From: Shewanella yunxiaonensis
Lineage (GTDB): Bacteria > Pseudomonadota > Gammaproteobacteria > Enterobacterales > Shewanellaceae
Assembly (NCBI RefSeq): GCF_018223345.1
Contig: NZ_CP073587.1
Coordinates: 2,912,001-2,976,000, forward strand
Length of the DNA: 64,000 nt
Direction of reading: 5' to 3'
Of this stretch, positions 27,768-36,296 are shown one piece after another (position 1 is the stretch's first letter; the number at the start of each line of letters is the position of its first letter). The translations under genes and the position numbers were made by a program. The notes under the pieces are model-generated. The model was not told the DNA's origin, did not search any database, and saw only the letters and a program-made list of their open reading frames with translations.

Positions 27768-29228
27768 CTAACTCAGCTCTCGGGGCGTTGTGCTGTCATC
27801 CAGCCGGGTGGTTGCCGCTGGCAGCGTCGCTTCGTCCACTAGCTCATCAATTATCGGCAAAGTATCGGGGATCTCGCTCATACTCAAATCGACAATCTGC
27901 GACCAATTCATCGTGATTTTAAAACGCGCGTATTGTGGCGGCTGCTTTTCCTTACGGCACACCACGACCAGATTTATCTGATAACGCCGCTCGACCGCTT
28001 CGGACGAAATCGTGCCGTCCTGCTCGGAATAAATCTTATCTTTACCGCGTTCCAGATAGCGGGCAAACGGCACCAGACTGAACACCACCTGCTCTTGTAT
28101 GGTGTTATAACCCGAGAGGAAATCCGTATCTTCCACTTTGGTGCTGATACCATAATGCAGAATTTCTGCTTCGACTTTATTCTGGCTGTGACGTTGCCGC
28201 AAAATCTCTTGTACCGCCTCAGGGAGATCTTTCTGGCGCATAAATTCGAGCCAGACCAGCTGACGTGCAATCAAGTTCTGCGTGGTGGTGTCACGCAAGA
28301 TTCGGCTCCAGCGTGGGCGACCGCGCTGCACATAACGCCACATGGCATTACGAACATCATCCTTGAAAATTTCACGGGCGCCGTAGATTAAGGCCAATAC
28401 CAGTACCATCACCATGGTCACACCGTTAAACACGCCTTGAGCCTTAATAATTAACGATGACACCACCAACATCACCAAGGCAGTTGCCACCCCCGTTGTC
28501 AGCTTCTTCAAGCCAACACCTAAGGGTTTTAACTCCTCTTTAAGCACAACCCCCTGCTGGATTAAGCGTCTGAGCAACAGCATCTTGTTAGCGATGCGGT
28601 TAGGCTCTTTCATGGTTTGTGACGAGTTGTATTTGTGGTTTTCGCGGTGATGTTGCTCCATGTGACACAAAGACAATACCTTGTCACGGATGTGCTGATA
28701 CTGCTCATCTTGGGCAGCATCAGCCAACAGCTTCAGCAATTGCTGCTGGCAAAACCATGACAGATAATTATCCGCATTTTCAAAGTAATGCTTCCATTTC
28801 GTATCCGCCGGAGCATTGCGTCGGAAACGCCGCAGTAAGGTGGCACAATGGACCGTCAGTTCGTTGAGATCCTGATAAAACTGCTGCACATCCTGTTGGC
28901 GAGAAAGCTCTTTAGCATCGTTTTCCATCGCCACCACAAATTGGTAGGCGAACAGATTCATATACAAGCGATATTCTTCCAGCGTGCGCTTTTTCTGACT
29001 GATGAAGCGAGATTGCACCAGCGGCAGATGCAGCCCTTCTGAATAATAGGAGCGTCGTCCTAACACAGCACTGAAGTAATATTCCTCTTCATTCAGACTT
29101 TGCGGGCCAATACCCATCTCTTTGGGCAATGAAAAGTACAGATCAAGCTTACGCCGTTCACCGACCCCTAACAGATGGCTGAATTTGATCGAAAGTTGTT
29201 CTTCCTGCTTGATGCGTAATTTGGACAC
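27768..29228 (-). CDS. Uncharacterised 486-aa membrane protein
   Basis: Not recognised. 486 aa, starting with GTG at 29226-29228. It has a soluble, Gln/Arg-rich N-terminal region (about 1-245), two closely spaced hydrophobic spans (about 248-268 and 272-292, GVATALVMLVVSSLI and VTMVMVLVLALIYGA), then a charged cytoplasmic-type C-terminal half ending in an acidic tail. No catalytic motif was seen. It lies 93 bp downstream of the two ToxR-partner-like genes on the same strand, so co-transcription is possible. It is convergent with the PAS/GGDEF gene (26 bp gap, no terminator seen). Confidence 0.7.
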   Translation of the reverse strand: MSKLRIKQEEQLSIKFSHLLGVGERRKLDLYFSLPKEMGIGPQSLNEEEYYFSAVLGRRSYYSEGLHLPLVQSRFISQKKRTLEEYRLYMNLFAYQFVVAMENDAKELSRQQDVQQFYQDLNELTVHCATLLRRFRRNAPADTKWKHYFENADNYLSWFCQQQLLKLLADAAQDEQYQHIRDKVLSLCHMEQHHRENHKYNSSQTMKEPNRIANKMLLLRRLIQQGVVLKEELKPLGVGLKKLTTGVATALVMLVVSSLIIKAQGVFNGVTMVMVLVLALIYGAREIFKDDVRNAMWRYVQRGRPRWSRILRDTTTQNLIARQLVWLEFMRQKDLPEAVQEILRQRHSQNKVEAEILHYGISTKVEDTDFLSGYNTIQEQVVFSLVPFARYLERGKDKIYSEQDGTISSEAVERRYQINLVVVCRKEKQPPQYARFKITMNWSQIVDLSMSEIPDTLPIIDELVDEATLPAATTRLDDSTTPRELS

Positions 29229-29321
29229 GCTGGATTATTTCCCCACAAAATGCTTAGGAATCATTATGCTAGTTTAACAAGACTGGAAGAGAATAACGGG
29301 TTTAGCGCGCGATAGGAAGGA

Positions 29322-29822
29322 TCATTGTTGCAGGCGACAAGCGTAAACCCCATTACCGGGCTGAACTCTGATGGCGGCAAAATGCTGCTTATCGTCTGCA
29401 TCCAGCACTTCTAAGGTCATCTTGTGGACTGCGTGCTTTTTAAGATTAACATCGGTGATATATGACAGGAATCGCATGTGCTCCGGAGTCGGTCCGTCAC
29501 CCTGCTGTTCTTGTTTGTCATTGACCGCTATCTGGTAGTTCACCCCGGCGGCACCTCTGGTAATCTGTCCGCGTAGCAGGACACTGCCAGCAGGTGAACC
29601 ATTGGTGTTGAAGTAGCGATAGTTGATCAGCGCATCGTGCCCAGTTGCCTGTAAATCTAACAACAGAAAATATTTACTCTGTTGTTGCTCATCATGGTCA
29701 TAAAGTTCAGAACTGCAATTGAGCAGTAATTGTCGCGCTTTATGTTGGCCACTATAAAAGCCGTTAGCGACGGCAACTAATGCTATTAACGCCAGCAGCA
29801 GCCAAGGCCAGGCTTTAGTCAC
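29322..29822 (-). CDS. Small single-pass protein, second partner of the ToxR-like regulator
   Basis: 166 aa from a GTG at 29820-29822, chosen because it overlaps the upstream stop (GTGACTAA) behind GAAGAGG, as in coupled genes; a longer version would start at 29876. One N-terminal membrane span (residues 5-22, WPWLLLALIALVAVANGFY), then a periplasmic domain of about 140 residues with two cysteines (LLNCSSEL and VYACRLQQ at the very end) that could form a disulfide. No family recognised. Its place as last of the trio wHTH-TM / TM-periplasmic / TM-periplasmic suggests a ToxS- or TcpH-like role (inference). Confidence 0.65.
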   Translation of the reverse strand: MTKAWPWLLLALIALVAVANGFYSGQHKARQLLLNCSSELYDHDEQQQSKYFLLLDLQATGHDALINYRYFNTNGSPAGSVLLRGQITRGAAGVNYQIAVNDKQEQQGDGPTPEHMRFLSYITDVNLKKHAVHKMTLEVLDADDKQHFAAIRVQPGNGVYACRLQQ

Positions 29823-30309
29823 AGAGATGAACCTCTTCAAGCCACTGTTGATTGATAAATCCCATCTGCCGGCCACTATCTCCGGCTTTGATGTTGCGTA
29901 ATATCAACCGACCATTACGTTCCCCTTTGAGGGTAATGTTCAATATCTTCTTTTCCAGCGATATTGACAGGTAAACCTGTTCCCATGACGATTTATGGCA
30001 CTGCATCAGCGCTGCTGAAACCGTATCAGCAGCCGACTGCAACAGGTGGTTATTCACTCTGGAATCGGCAAACTGCAACAGCATAATCGATTGTCCGGAC
30101 GTCAGGGTTACAGTCTGCTGAGCCAACGGCAAGACCGCATCGCTCACCGGAAACTTCTTGATGAAATAGACACTAATACTGAGCATCAGCAACAGCAACA
30201 CAACCACCATCACCAAACGTGGTGCCGGATTGATTTGCTCGCGCAGCATATATTTGTTCGGCTGCGACTGTGACAGTGAATTAAGCATAAATTTCTGATT
30301 CGTTTCCAT
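29815..30309 (-). CDS. Small single-pass protein, first partner of the ToxR-like regulator
   Basis: 164 aa if started at the ATG at 30307-30309; other in-frame ATGs at 30357 and 30288 cannot be excluded because none has a good ribosome site. One membrane span (RLVMVVVLLLLMLSISVYFI, roughly residues 31-50) with a short cytoplasmic tail, then a periplasmic domain with cysteines in LMQCHKSSW and at the end (VHLCD). A TATACT -10-like hexamer at 30366-30371 supports a separate promoter inside the gap behind the regulator. Not recognised as a known family. Confidence 0.62.
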   Translation of the reverse strand: METNQKFMLNSLSQSQPNKYMLREQINPAPRLVMVVVLLLLMLSISVYFIKKFPVSDAVLPLAQQTVTLTSGQSIMLLQFADSRVNNHLLQSAADTVSAALMQCHKSSWEQVYLSISLEKKILNITLKGERNGRLILRNIKAGDSGRQMGFINQQWLEEVHLCD

Positions 30310-30374
30310 TAGCAACACAATGTTCTGGCAAAGGCACCCGATAAAGGTTTTTGCCATTGGCGATCAGTATAGGC

Positions 30375-30450
30375 AGTGATAACTACTGGTACTGTGATCG
30401 TCGTAACCTCAAATGATGGATTTTAGTGATCAATTTGCGAAATAGTGATC
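30375..30450. promoter_or_regulatory. Four AGTGAT/TGTGATC boxes upstream of the partner genes
   Basis: Repeats at 30375-30380, 30393-30399, 30425-30431 and 30444-30450. They form two pairs with 18-19 bp between members, and each pair is repeated 50-51 bp away, all in the same orientation. They sit between the ToxR-like gene and its partner genes. A candidate operator for the winged-helix regulator; TGTGA is also a CRP half-site, so CRP is the alternative. Confidence 0.45.
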
Positions 30451-30525
30451 CACGCCAAAGCTTGGAAATTTATGTTGACTGGCACTAGCTTTAGCAGAAG
30501 TTGTGAGCCTCGAGACGCGCTGAAT

Positions 30526-31059
30526 TTATTGATTTAGCGCTGATAATAAGTGGCATTGATGATCGCTATGTGCAAATAACGGCAGCATGGCGTCCTGCAA
30601 CTCAGTGCCGGAATACAGCCATAACGCAGAAGTCTGCGGCCACCATAATGGCAATTGCACCGGCAACTGATGCCAAAGCATCGTGACTGCCAGCAAAGTG
30701 ACCAAAATGATAGTGCAGTAATGATTCCAAGAAATGGGTAACCCACCAAACCAGCTAGCACGAAGCTGAGTCTTGACATGTTGATGCAAAATAAATCCTT
30801 CACTCGCGACCTTTTGCAGCAACACCCCACGGACATCATCCAGCTTTTGTTGCAAGCGTTGGATACTGCGATCCAGCAGCTGCTCATTAGGATGCCCCAG
30901 TATTTGCAACAACTGAAACCTGGACACGACTTTATCCCGTTGCTGGATCAGTTCAGCCAAAATACGCCGTTCAGCAACACTCAGCCGTTTATGAACATCC
31001 CCTACTAATGCCTGCAGTTCACCTAATTGTGCCGAGTACCAATAATTACCGAGTTGCAT
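30526..31059 (-). CDS. ToxR-like membrane-anchored winged-helix transcription regulator
   Basis: 177 aa. The N-terminal 100 residues form an OmpR/PhoB-type winged helix (LSVAERRILAELIQQRDKVVSRFQLLQILG, then LLDRSIQRLQQKLDD as recognition helix and VASEGFILH as wing). One membrane span follows (about 112-131, YCTIILVTLLAVTMLWHQL), then a short periplasmic tail of about 45 residues with one cysteine (HQCHLL). This is the ToxR/CadC/TcpP layout, so it would bind DNA from the membrane and respond to periplasmic signals. AGGTG precedes the ATG. It lies downstream of nhaD, with two single-pass genes behind it. Signal and targets unknown. Confidence 0.8.
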   Translation of the reverse strand: MQLGNYWYSAQLGELQALVGDVHKRLSVAERRILAELIQQRDKVVSRFQLLQILGHPNEQLLDRSIQRLQQKLDDVRGVLLQKVASEGFILHQHVKTQLRASWFGGLPISWNHYCTIILVTLLAVTMLWHQLPVQLPLWWPQTSALWLYSGTELQDAMLPLFAHSDHQCHLLSALNQ

Positions 31060-31221
31060 AAATCACCTGCCAATATCATTGCAGTGATTATAAAGAGCAA
31101 CGGCGCCGAAACTGAGAGATCCAGCACGGCGCCGCAGACTTTGACTGAGAAGCGTGATCCTCTTCTCAGGCTTTCGAGCAGTATGAAATACTGTCGAAAT
31201 ATTTTTCAAACAATTAGTTAA

Positions 31222-32676
31222 CTAAAACAAACCACTGTTGAGCAGGCGATGCACCACGATACTGGCGATATAGCCTAAAGCAATGGCTGGGGTCCAACGC
31301 AGATGCGAACCAAAGGTATAAATACCGCGCGCTTGTCCCATCAAGGCCACGCCAGCAGCACTACCGATAGATAACAAACTACCACCAACACCGGCGGTCA
31401 TGGTGACCAGCAACCATTGGCCGACTGACATATCCGGGTTCATGGTCAATACCGCAAACATCACAGGAATGTTATCTACCACAGAAGACAGCACACCAAT
31501 AGCGACGTTGGCATAAGTTGGGTTCCAGTGGCCATACAGAGTCTCAGAAACGCTTGCTAGATAACCGATAAAGCCCAGACCGCCCACACACATGATCACA
31601 CCATAGAAGAACAGTAAAGTGTCCCACTCGGCGCGAGCAATACGGGAAAACACATCAAATGGCACCAGTTCACCGACATTTGCCAGACGCTTGGTATCAT
31701 GTTCAGCTTCCGCTTCTTTACGAATGCGTGCGACAGCCTTATCGAAGTTACGACGCAGATAGAAGCCAAAGCACTGTAACAGCCCCAGACCTGTCATCAT
31801 ACCGAGAACTGGTGGCATCCCCATGAAGGAGTGAGCACACACCGCCAAGAAGATAGTAAACAGGAACAACAGCACAATGCGGCGAGCACCGGGTTTCATG
31901 TGTACTTTTTCAACCACTACATCGCTGGTATGGTTAGAAATAAAGAAGCTCATGATCGCTGCAGGTACAACGAAGTTAACCAACGCCGGAATAAACAGAT
32001 CGAAGAACTGAGAAAACTGTACAACCCCTTTCTGCCAAACCATCAGCGTGGTGATATCACCGAATGGACTAAATGCACCGCCGGCGTTAGCACCAACGAC
32101 AATGTTGATACAGGCGACGGTGATAAAGCGCTTATCATCACCCGCCATTTTCATTACCACAGCACACATCAGCAATGCAGTGGTCAGGTTGTCAGCAATA
32201 GGTGAAATGAAGAATGCCAGGAATCCAGTGATCCAGAACACCTGTCTTAGCGTAAAACCTTTGCTCACCATCCAGGCGCGCAAACCATCGAACAATCGCC
32301 GTTCTTCCATAGCGTTGATATAGGTCATCGCCGCCAATAAGAACAGGAATAGCTCGGCATATTCCATCAAATCATCTCTGAACGCGGTTTCTGCAATATC
32401 AGGCATACCGTGTTGAGTATAGATAAAACCGATCACACCCCAGATCAAACCCGCCGCCACAATCACTGGCTTGGATTTTCTGATGTGTAATTTTTCCTCC
32501 ATCATGACCATCAGATAAGCGAGGACAAACATCGCGATCGCGAAATAGCCTACGCCGGAGTGGGTCAGTGATAACTGTGCCTCAGCTTCAGTACCTGCCA
32601 AAACGGCGGGAGAAACCATGGCCAGCAAGCACGCCAGAACGACTGCAGGTCCTCGGTACATATGCTTCAACTTCAT
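31222..32676 (-). CDS. nhaD: Na+/H+ antiporter NhaD
   Basis: Sodium:proton antiporter of the IT superfamily, common in marine and halophilic bacteria. It is 484 aa with about 12 hydrophobic spans and a cleavable-looking N-terminus (VVLACLLAMVSPAVLAG). Conserved pieces include SPIADNLTTALLMC, NIVVGANAGGAFSPFGDITTLMVW and SVVDNIPVMFAVLTMNPDM, where buried Asp and Thr residues typical of NhaD lie. GAGAG stands 7 bp before the ATG (32674-32676). The 224-bp gap to the DUF481 gene holds a terminator, a CRP-like site and a structured-looking leader. Expected to export Na+ or Li+ at alkaline pH. Confidence 0.92.
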   Translation of the reverse strand: MKLKHMYRGPAVVLACLLAMVSPAVLAGTEAEAQLSLTHSGVGYFAIAMFVLAYLMVMMEEKLHIRKSKPVIVAAGLIWGVIGFIYTQHGMPDIAETAFRDDLMEYAELFLFLLAAMTYINAMEERRLFDGLRAWMVSKGFTLRQVFWITGFLAFFISPIADNLTTALLMCAVVMKMAGDDKRFITVACINIVVGANAGGAFSPFGDITTLMVWQKGVVQFSQFFDLFIPALVNFVVPAAIMSFFISNHTSDVVVEKVHMKPGARRIVLLFLFTIFLAVCAHSFMGMPPVLGMMTGLGLLQCFGFYLRRNFDKAVARIRKEAEAEHDTKRLANVGELVPFDVFSRIARAEWDTLLFFYGVIMCVGGLGFIGYLASVSETLYGHWNPTYANVAIGVLSSVVDNIPVMFAVLTMNPDMSVGQWLLVTMTAGVGGSLLSIGSAAGVALMGQARGIYTFGSHLRWTPAIALGYIASIVVHRLLNSGLF

Positions 32677-32833
32677 TTTTATCTCTCATTATGGGATAGG
32701 ATTTATTATTAGAAACTACCATCGTCCCGGATCGGCACAGCTCATTAGACTGCAACTTCTGGTGACTCGGCATAGCAGATAATCTGTGATCCAGCCACGC
32801 GATCAACTGTTTTTTGTGGTCACAATCCCATGC

Positions 32834-32849
32834 TGAGACCAAGATCACA
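32834..32849 (-). promoter_or_regulatory. CRP-like site upstream of nhaD
   Basis: TGTGATCTTGGTCTCA on the minus strand: TGTGA-N6-TCTCA, one mismatch from the CRP consensus TGTGA-N6-TCACA. It abuts the DUF481 terminator and may drive nhaD. Other GTGATC hexamers at 32786-32791 and 32876-32881 lie close by. Confidence 0.4.
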
Positions 32850-32870
32850 AAGGCACCATCAGGTGCCTTT
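32849..32870 (-). terminator. Terminator of the DUF481 gene
   Basis: A 9-bp stem AAAGGCACC / GGTGCCTTT with a 4-nt loop. The T-tract on the minus strand is weak (GTGATCTT), so some read-through into nhaD is possible. Confidence 0.6.
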
Positions 32871-32900
32871 GAGTTGATCACAGAATAAGCAGCCAGAAAC

Positions 32901-33638
32901 TCAGAATGAGTACAGCAACGTCATGTTGGTTTCAGTGTCAGTGCTTTTCTTATCATCTAGCGGATCACTGTTATAACGGACTATCACTGCAAATTTCATT
33001 GCCAATGAGCCGATGATATTGGCGGTAATGGAGGTTTCCGAACGGGCATTCAGTTTATCACCATAATCAGCTACAAACATCTGCTTAAATTTAGAAGTTT
33101 TACTGATTTCCACTTCGTAATTCAGTACGCCGTGGGCAACCCAACTACTATCAGAGGTATAACCTAGGTCCTGTTGCTGCTCGCTATCTAACCGCTGGTA
33201 TTGATAACCTGGACCAATCTCACCATCAAGAAAACTACCGCTGCCCTGGAAAATACGATAACCATAACCAGCTGCGGTGTTGAAGGTGTAATCGTATCCC
33301 GTAAACGGATCGACTTCATAGCTGCCAGTCGCAAACATATAACTGCGGCCATCGAACTTGTAATTTCCCTGAGCACTACCAACATAACGTTTAGCAGTCA
33401 CAACATTGGTGTCTTCTTTATAAAGGCCTTCAAGTACATACTGATTTTCCCACTTCCCAAGTTCCTGTTTTAAGGCCAAACGGCCTTTTATTGAAGTGGT
33501 GTCAGTGTTACCTGTGGTTAATGTCGCTCCCATCTCGGCCTCACCGGCAAATGTGGCGTCACCTTTCACAAAGTCAGATGCCGCATAAGCGGAAGGGGCA
33601 AAGGCAACCAACGCTGCCATCCCAAGCAGTGATTTCAT
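32901..33638 (-). CDS. DUF481 outer-membrane beta-barrel protein
   Basis: 245 aa from the ATG at 33636-33638 (GGAGAAG just upstream); ten further in-frame codons upstream are dropped. Sec signal peptide about 1-20 (APSAYA-ASD). The mature part is alternating amphipathic beta strands (GEAEMGATLTTGNTDTTSIKGRL is the DUF481 signature) and ends with phenylalanine (YSF), as outer-membrane barrels do. This family is often salt-inducible. It sits upstream of nhaD on the same strand. Confidence 0.88.
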   Translation of the reverse strand: MKSLLGMAALVAFAPSAYAASDFVKGDATFAGEAEMGATLTTGNTDTTSIKGRLALKQELGKWENQYVLEGLYKEDTNVVTAKRYVGSAQGNYKFDGRSYMFATGSYEVDPFTGYDYTFNTAAGYGYRIFQGSGSFLDGEIGPGYQYQRLDSEQQQDLGYTSDSSWVAHGVLNYEVEISKTSKFKQMFVADYGDKLNARSETSITANIIGSLAMKFAVIVRYNSDPLDDKKSTDTETNMTLLYSF

Positions 33639-33976
33639 ATACTTCTCCAATCGCACTAAATTTGTCAATTTCGGCGATACTTTAACATTTATTCGTAAAA
33701 ACTGTGAACCAAGTTACATTTGTTTACCTTTTGTGGCACAAAAGTCAGCTAAAAACTGCTTTATGTATATTAAAAATATCTTTTAGATACCTGTAGTTGC
33801 TTCATCCATATATCGCTGTATGACCACTTGAAATAAAACTTAGATAAAAACCACCATCTAACGCATATTCTAAAGCGATGATTGCTGGTAAATGGTTAAC
33901 GGTAATGGAGTAATAAAGTAACAAGCCCCAGCAATCAGACTTGCCAGGGCTTGAGCGATGCAGCGGAAGCATGTGA
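33639..33976. other. Intergenic region between the DUF481 and S46 peptidase genes
   Basis: 338 bp. The right-hand part holds the S46 terminator (33922-33953). The rest is AT-rich upstream sequence for DUF481, with no gene-like frame, repeat or RNA motif that I can support. Confidence 0.5.
33922..33953 (-). terminator. Terminator of the S46 peptidase gene
   Basis: A 13-bp stem containing two G-U pairs (CAAGCCCTGGCAA with TTGCTGGGGCTTG on the minus strand) with a 6-nt loop, followed by TTACTTTATTA. Confidence 0.65.
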
Positions 33977-36133
33977 TCAGTGAGTGATCACCATTTCATC
34001 CAATAGATTATCGGCATGGTCAAGATACTTCATCACCCACAGCATATAGCGGCTATCCAAATGAATTGAGCGGTTGATATTATCGTCATAATTCCAGTCA
34101 CCGATAATGCTCTCGTATACCCCGTCAAACAGCAGCCCCACCAGCTCTGCCCGACCATTCAGTGTCGGCGAACCAGAGTTCCCCCCAGTGGTGTCCACTG
34201 TTGACAGGAAGTTAACGGGCACTGAATCCAATGACTTGACATAGAAATCCCCGTAGGCTTTGTCTTTGATCAGCTTCAGCTCTGCCTTGGGCGCATCAAA
34301 CGGTTCAATTCCGGTGTCTTTCTGGGTAATTCCCTGCAAGCGGGTAAACGGCGTGGCATACAGACCATCTTTAGGAGAATAGCCCTTCACGTTACCGTAG
34401 GTAACCCGCAAACTGGAATTAGCATCGGCATATACAGGTTTGCCCTGGCTCTGATAGTAGGCGATGATCGCCGCCATATATTGTGGCCGTACTTTCATCA
34501 GTTCCCCGTCCAACTGTTTGTTGGTGTCACGCAGTTGCTTATTAGTGTCATACATGGCCACCGCAAAGCGGATCATCGGATCTTTAGACTGTTCAAACGC
34601 AGCCACGGACTTGTCCATCCAGCCCAATCTGACACGCTTATCAGCCAATGTTGTCGCCGCGTACATTTGGTCCAATTGCTGTTGTAGTTGTTGCAGATCC
34701 AGTTTGTCCTGAATACCGAAGAACTTATCCAGCGCGGGTAAACGGTCAGCCGCAGGTAACGCAGCATAGCGTTTCAATAGTTCCAGAGTCATTGCCTTAT
34801 CCACTGTTGCCGCATAACGCCGATCAATGCGTTCGAGCCCAGAGGTGAAACGATTCATATCACGCTGTTGGAACCCAGGTTCCCGTTGCATATCCGGCAA
34901 CTGTTTTTCATGGGCCAAACGCAGCAAACGTTCGGCGGTCGGTAACATGGTGGTATAGCCAAGGTAACCGAGGATCAGATCCCGCTGTTGATGTTGCTGT
35001 CCCTGCTGCACCAGCGTATCCAGTTGATGGAGCACTTGACCATACAGCTGCTCACGTTGTTTATCTGCCGCCAACCACTGCTGCAGCTGCTGCTCCTGCG
35101 CTTTTTTGTCATGCAGCATCGAAGACTTGCCATAAAACTCTATCATGGAGGTAAAGTTTTTGGCGTAGTTTGCCAATCCCGCCAGCATGCTTTCGTACTT
35201 GATCCGTGCTTCACTACCTTCTGCGGCAGTATCGCGGATGATGTTGATCAGTGTTTCTCGCAGTACTTTGGCAGCTGGATAGTAGTACTCAAACTGGTTC
35301 TGTACTTCTTCCGCGGTACGATAACGATTGGTACGCCCTGGATAACCGGCCACCATGACAAAGTCTCCATCAGCAACGCCTTTAGCCGAAACTTTCAGGA
35401 AACTCTTTGGCTGATAAGGCACGTTATCCAGGCTGTAATCCGCCGGTTTGCCATCCTTGCCAACATAAGCGCGGTAGAAGGAAAAATCACCGGTGTGACG
35501 TGGCCACATCCAGTTATCAACATCACCACCATATTTACCCACGCTGAGCGCTGGGTTATACACCAGCCGCACATCACGAATCTCCAGCTGTTTCACCAGA
35601 TAATATTCCAGCCCACCATGAAAACTGTATACCTGACAGCGGTAACCGGCAGCCTGCTCACAATCGGCAACCAGACTCTTCTCAGCCATCTCAACCGCAG
35701 TGTAAAAGTCGGCCCCAGTCAACTTGGCGGTATGCTGATTGACTTTATCCGTCACATTCGTCACCGCCTCAGTAACATAAACGCGAGAACCAGGCGCGGC
35801 GGGGAGTTCTTCTTTCAGCGAATGAGCCAGAAAGCCATTCTGCAACAAGTTTTTTTCCGGAGTGGAATTGTATTGAATCGAGCCGTAGGCACAGTGGTGG
35901 TTAGTCACGACCAAGCCTTTGGGCGACACAAAAGACGCAGTACAGCCGCCAAGGCTAATCACCGCATTCATTGGGAATTCTGTCAGTTTTGAAATGGACT
36001 TAGGATCAATCTCCAATCCTTTAGCTTTCAATTGCTCTGCCATTGCCGGTAACTGGTCGGGCTGCCACATTCCTTCATCTGCGAGTGCAGTAAAGCTGGC
36101 AATCACGGTGCCAGCGAGAATTAGTTTTCTCAT
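33977..36133 (-). CDS. S46 family dipeptidyl-peptidase, DPP7 type
   Basis: Periplasmic serine exopeptidase releasing dipeptides from oligopeptides. It is 718 aa with a signal peptide (1-18, TALA-DEG). The trypsin-like fold is split by a helical domain (about 280-560). The catalytic histidine is in TNHHC (H80) and the nucleophile is S653 in GGNSGSP. The residue 18 places after the nucleophile is Gly (FDGVYES); in this family Gly there marks DPP7-like preference for hydrophobic P1 residues, while Arg marks DPP11 (acidic P1). It is likely used for growth on peptides. Own terminator; single gene. Confidence 0.92.
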   Translation of the reverse strand: MRKLILAGTVIASFTALADEGMWQPDQLPAMAEQLKAKGLEIDPKSISKLTEFPMNAVISLGGCTASFVSPKGLVVTNHHCAYGSIQYNSTPEKNLLQNGFLAHSLKEELPAAPGSRVYVTEAVTNVTDKVNQHTAKLTGADFYTAVEMAEKSLVADCEQAAGYRCQVYSFHGGLEYYLVKQLEIRDVRLVYNPALSVGKYGGDVDNWMWPRHTGDFSFYRAYVGKDGKPADYSLDNVPYQPKSFLKVSAKGVADGDFVMVAGYPGRTNRYRTAEEVQNQFEYYYPAAKVLRETLINIIRDTAAEGSEARIKYESMLAGLANYAKNFTSMIEFYGKSSMLHDKKAQEQQLQQWLAADKQREQLYGQVLHQLDTLVQQGQQHQQRDLILGYLGYTTMLPTAERLLRLAHEKQLPDMQREPGFQQRDMNRFTSGLERIDRRYAATVDKAMTLELLKRYAALPAADRLPALDKFFGIQDKLDLQQLQQQLDQMYAATTLADKRVRLGWMDKSVAAFEQSKDPMIRFAVAMYDTNKQLRDTNKQLDGELMKVRPQYMAAIIAYYQSQGKPVYADANSSLRVTYGNVKGYSPKDGLYATPFTRLQGITQKDTGIEPFDAPKAELKLIKDKAYGDFYVKSLDSVPVNFLSTVDTTGGNSGSPTLNGRAELVGLLFDGVYESIIGDWNYDDNINRSIHLDSRYMLWVMKYLDHADNLLDEMVITH

Positions 36134-36187
36134 TAATTTCAGTTCCTTTGGAAAATTTGATCACTACCCAGGCAAATCACAGACAAT

Positions 36188-36213
36188 AAAAAAGCCGGGC
36201 CTGGCCCGACTTT
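36188..36213 (-). terminator. Terminator of the aromatic permease gene
   Basis: An 11-bp stem AAAGTCGGGCC / GGCCCGGCTTT (one G-T pair) around one base, followed by T6 on the minus strand, about 85 bp after the stop at 36297. Confidence 0.8.
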
Positions 36214-36296
36214 AACAAAAACACAACAGTACAACAGCAGTCTGACAAACTCGCTTACAAGGCTGTCATTGAGGAAAAATCCCCTTACAAATATCC

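Noticed and set aside
32588-32881. 97-codon frame overlapping the start of nhaD
   Set aside because: It is out of frame with nhaD, runs through the leader and terminator, and has no protein features.
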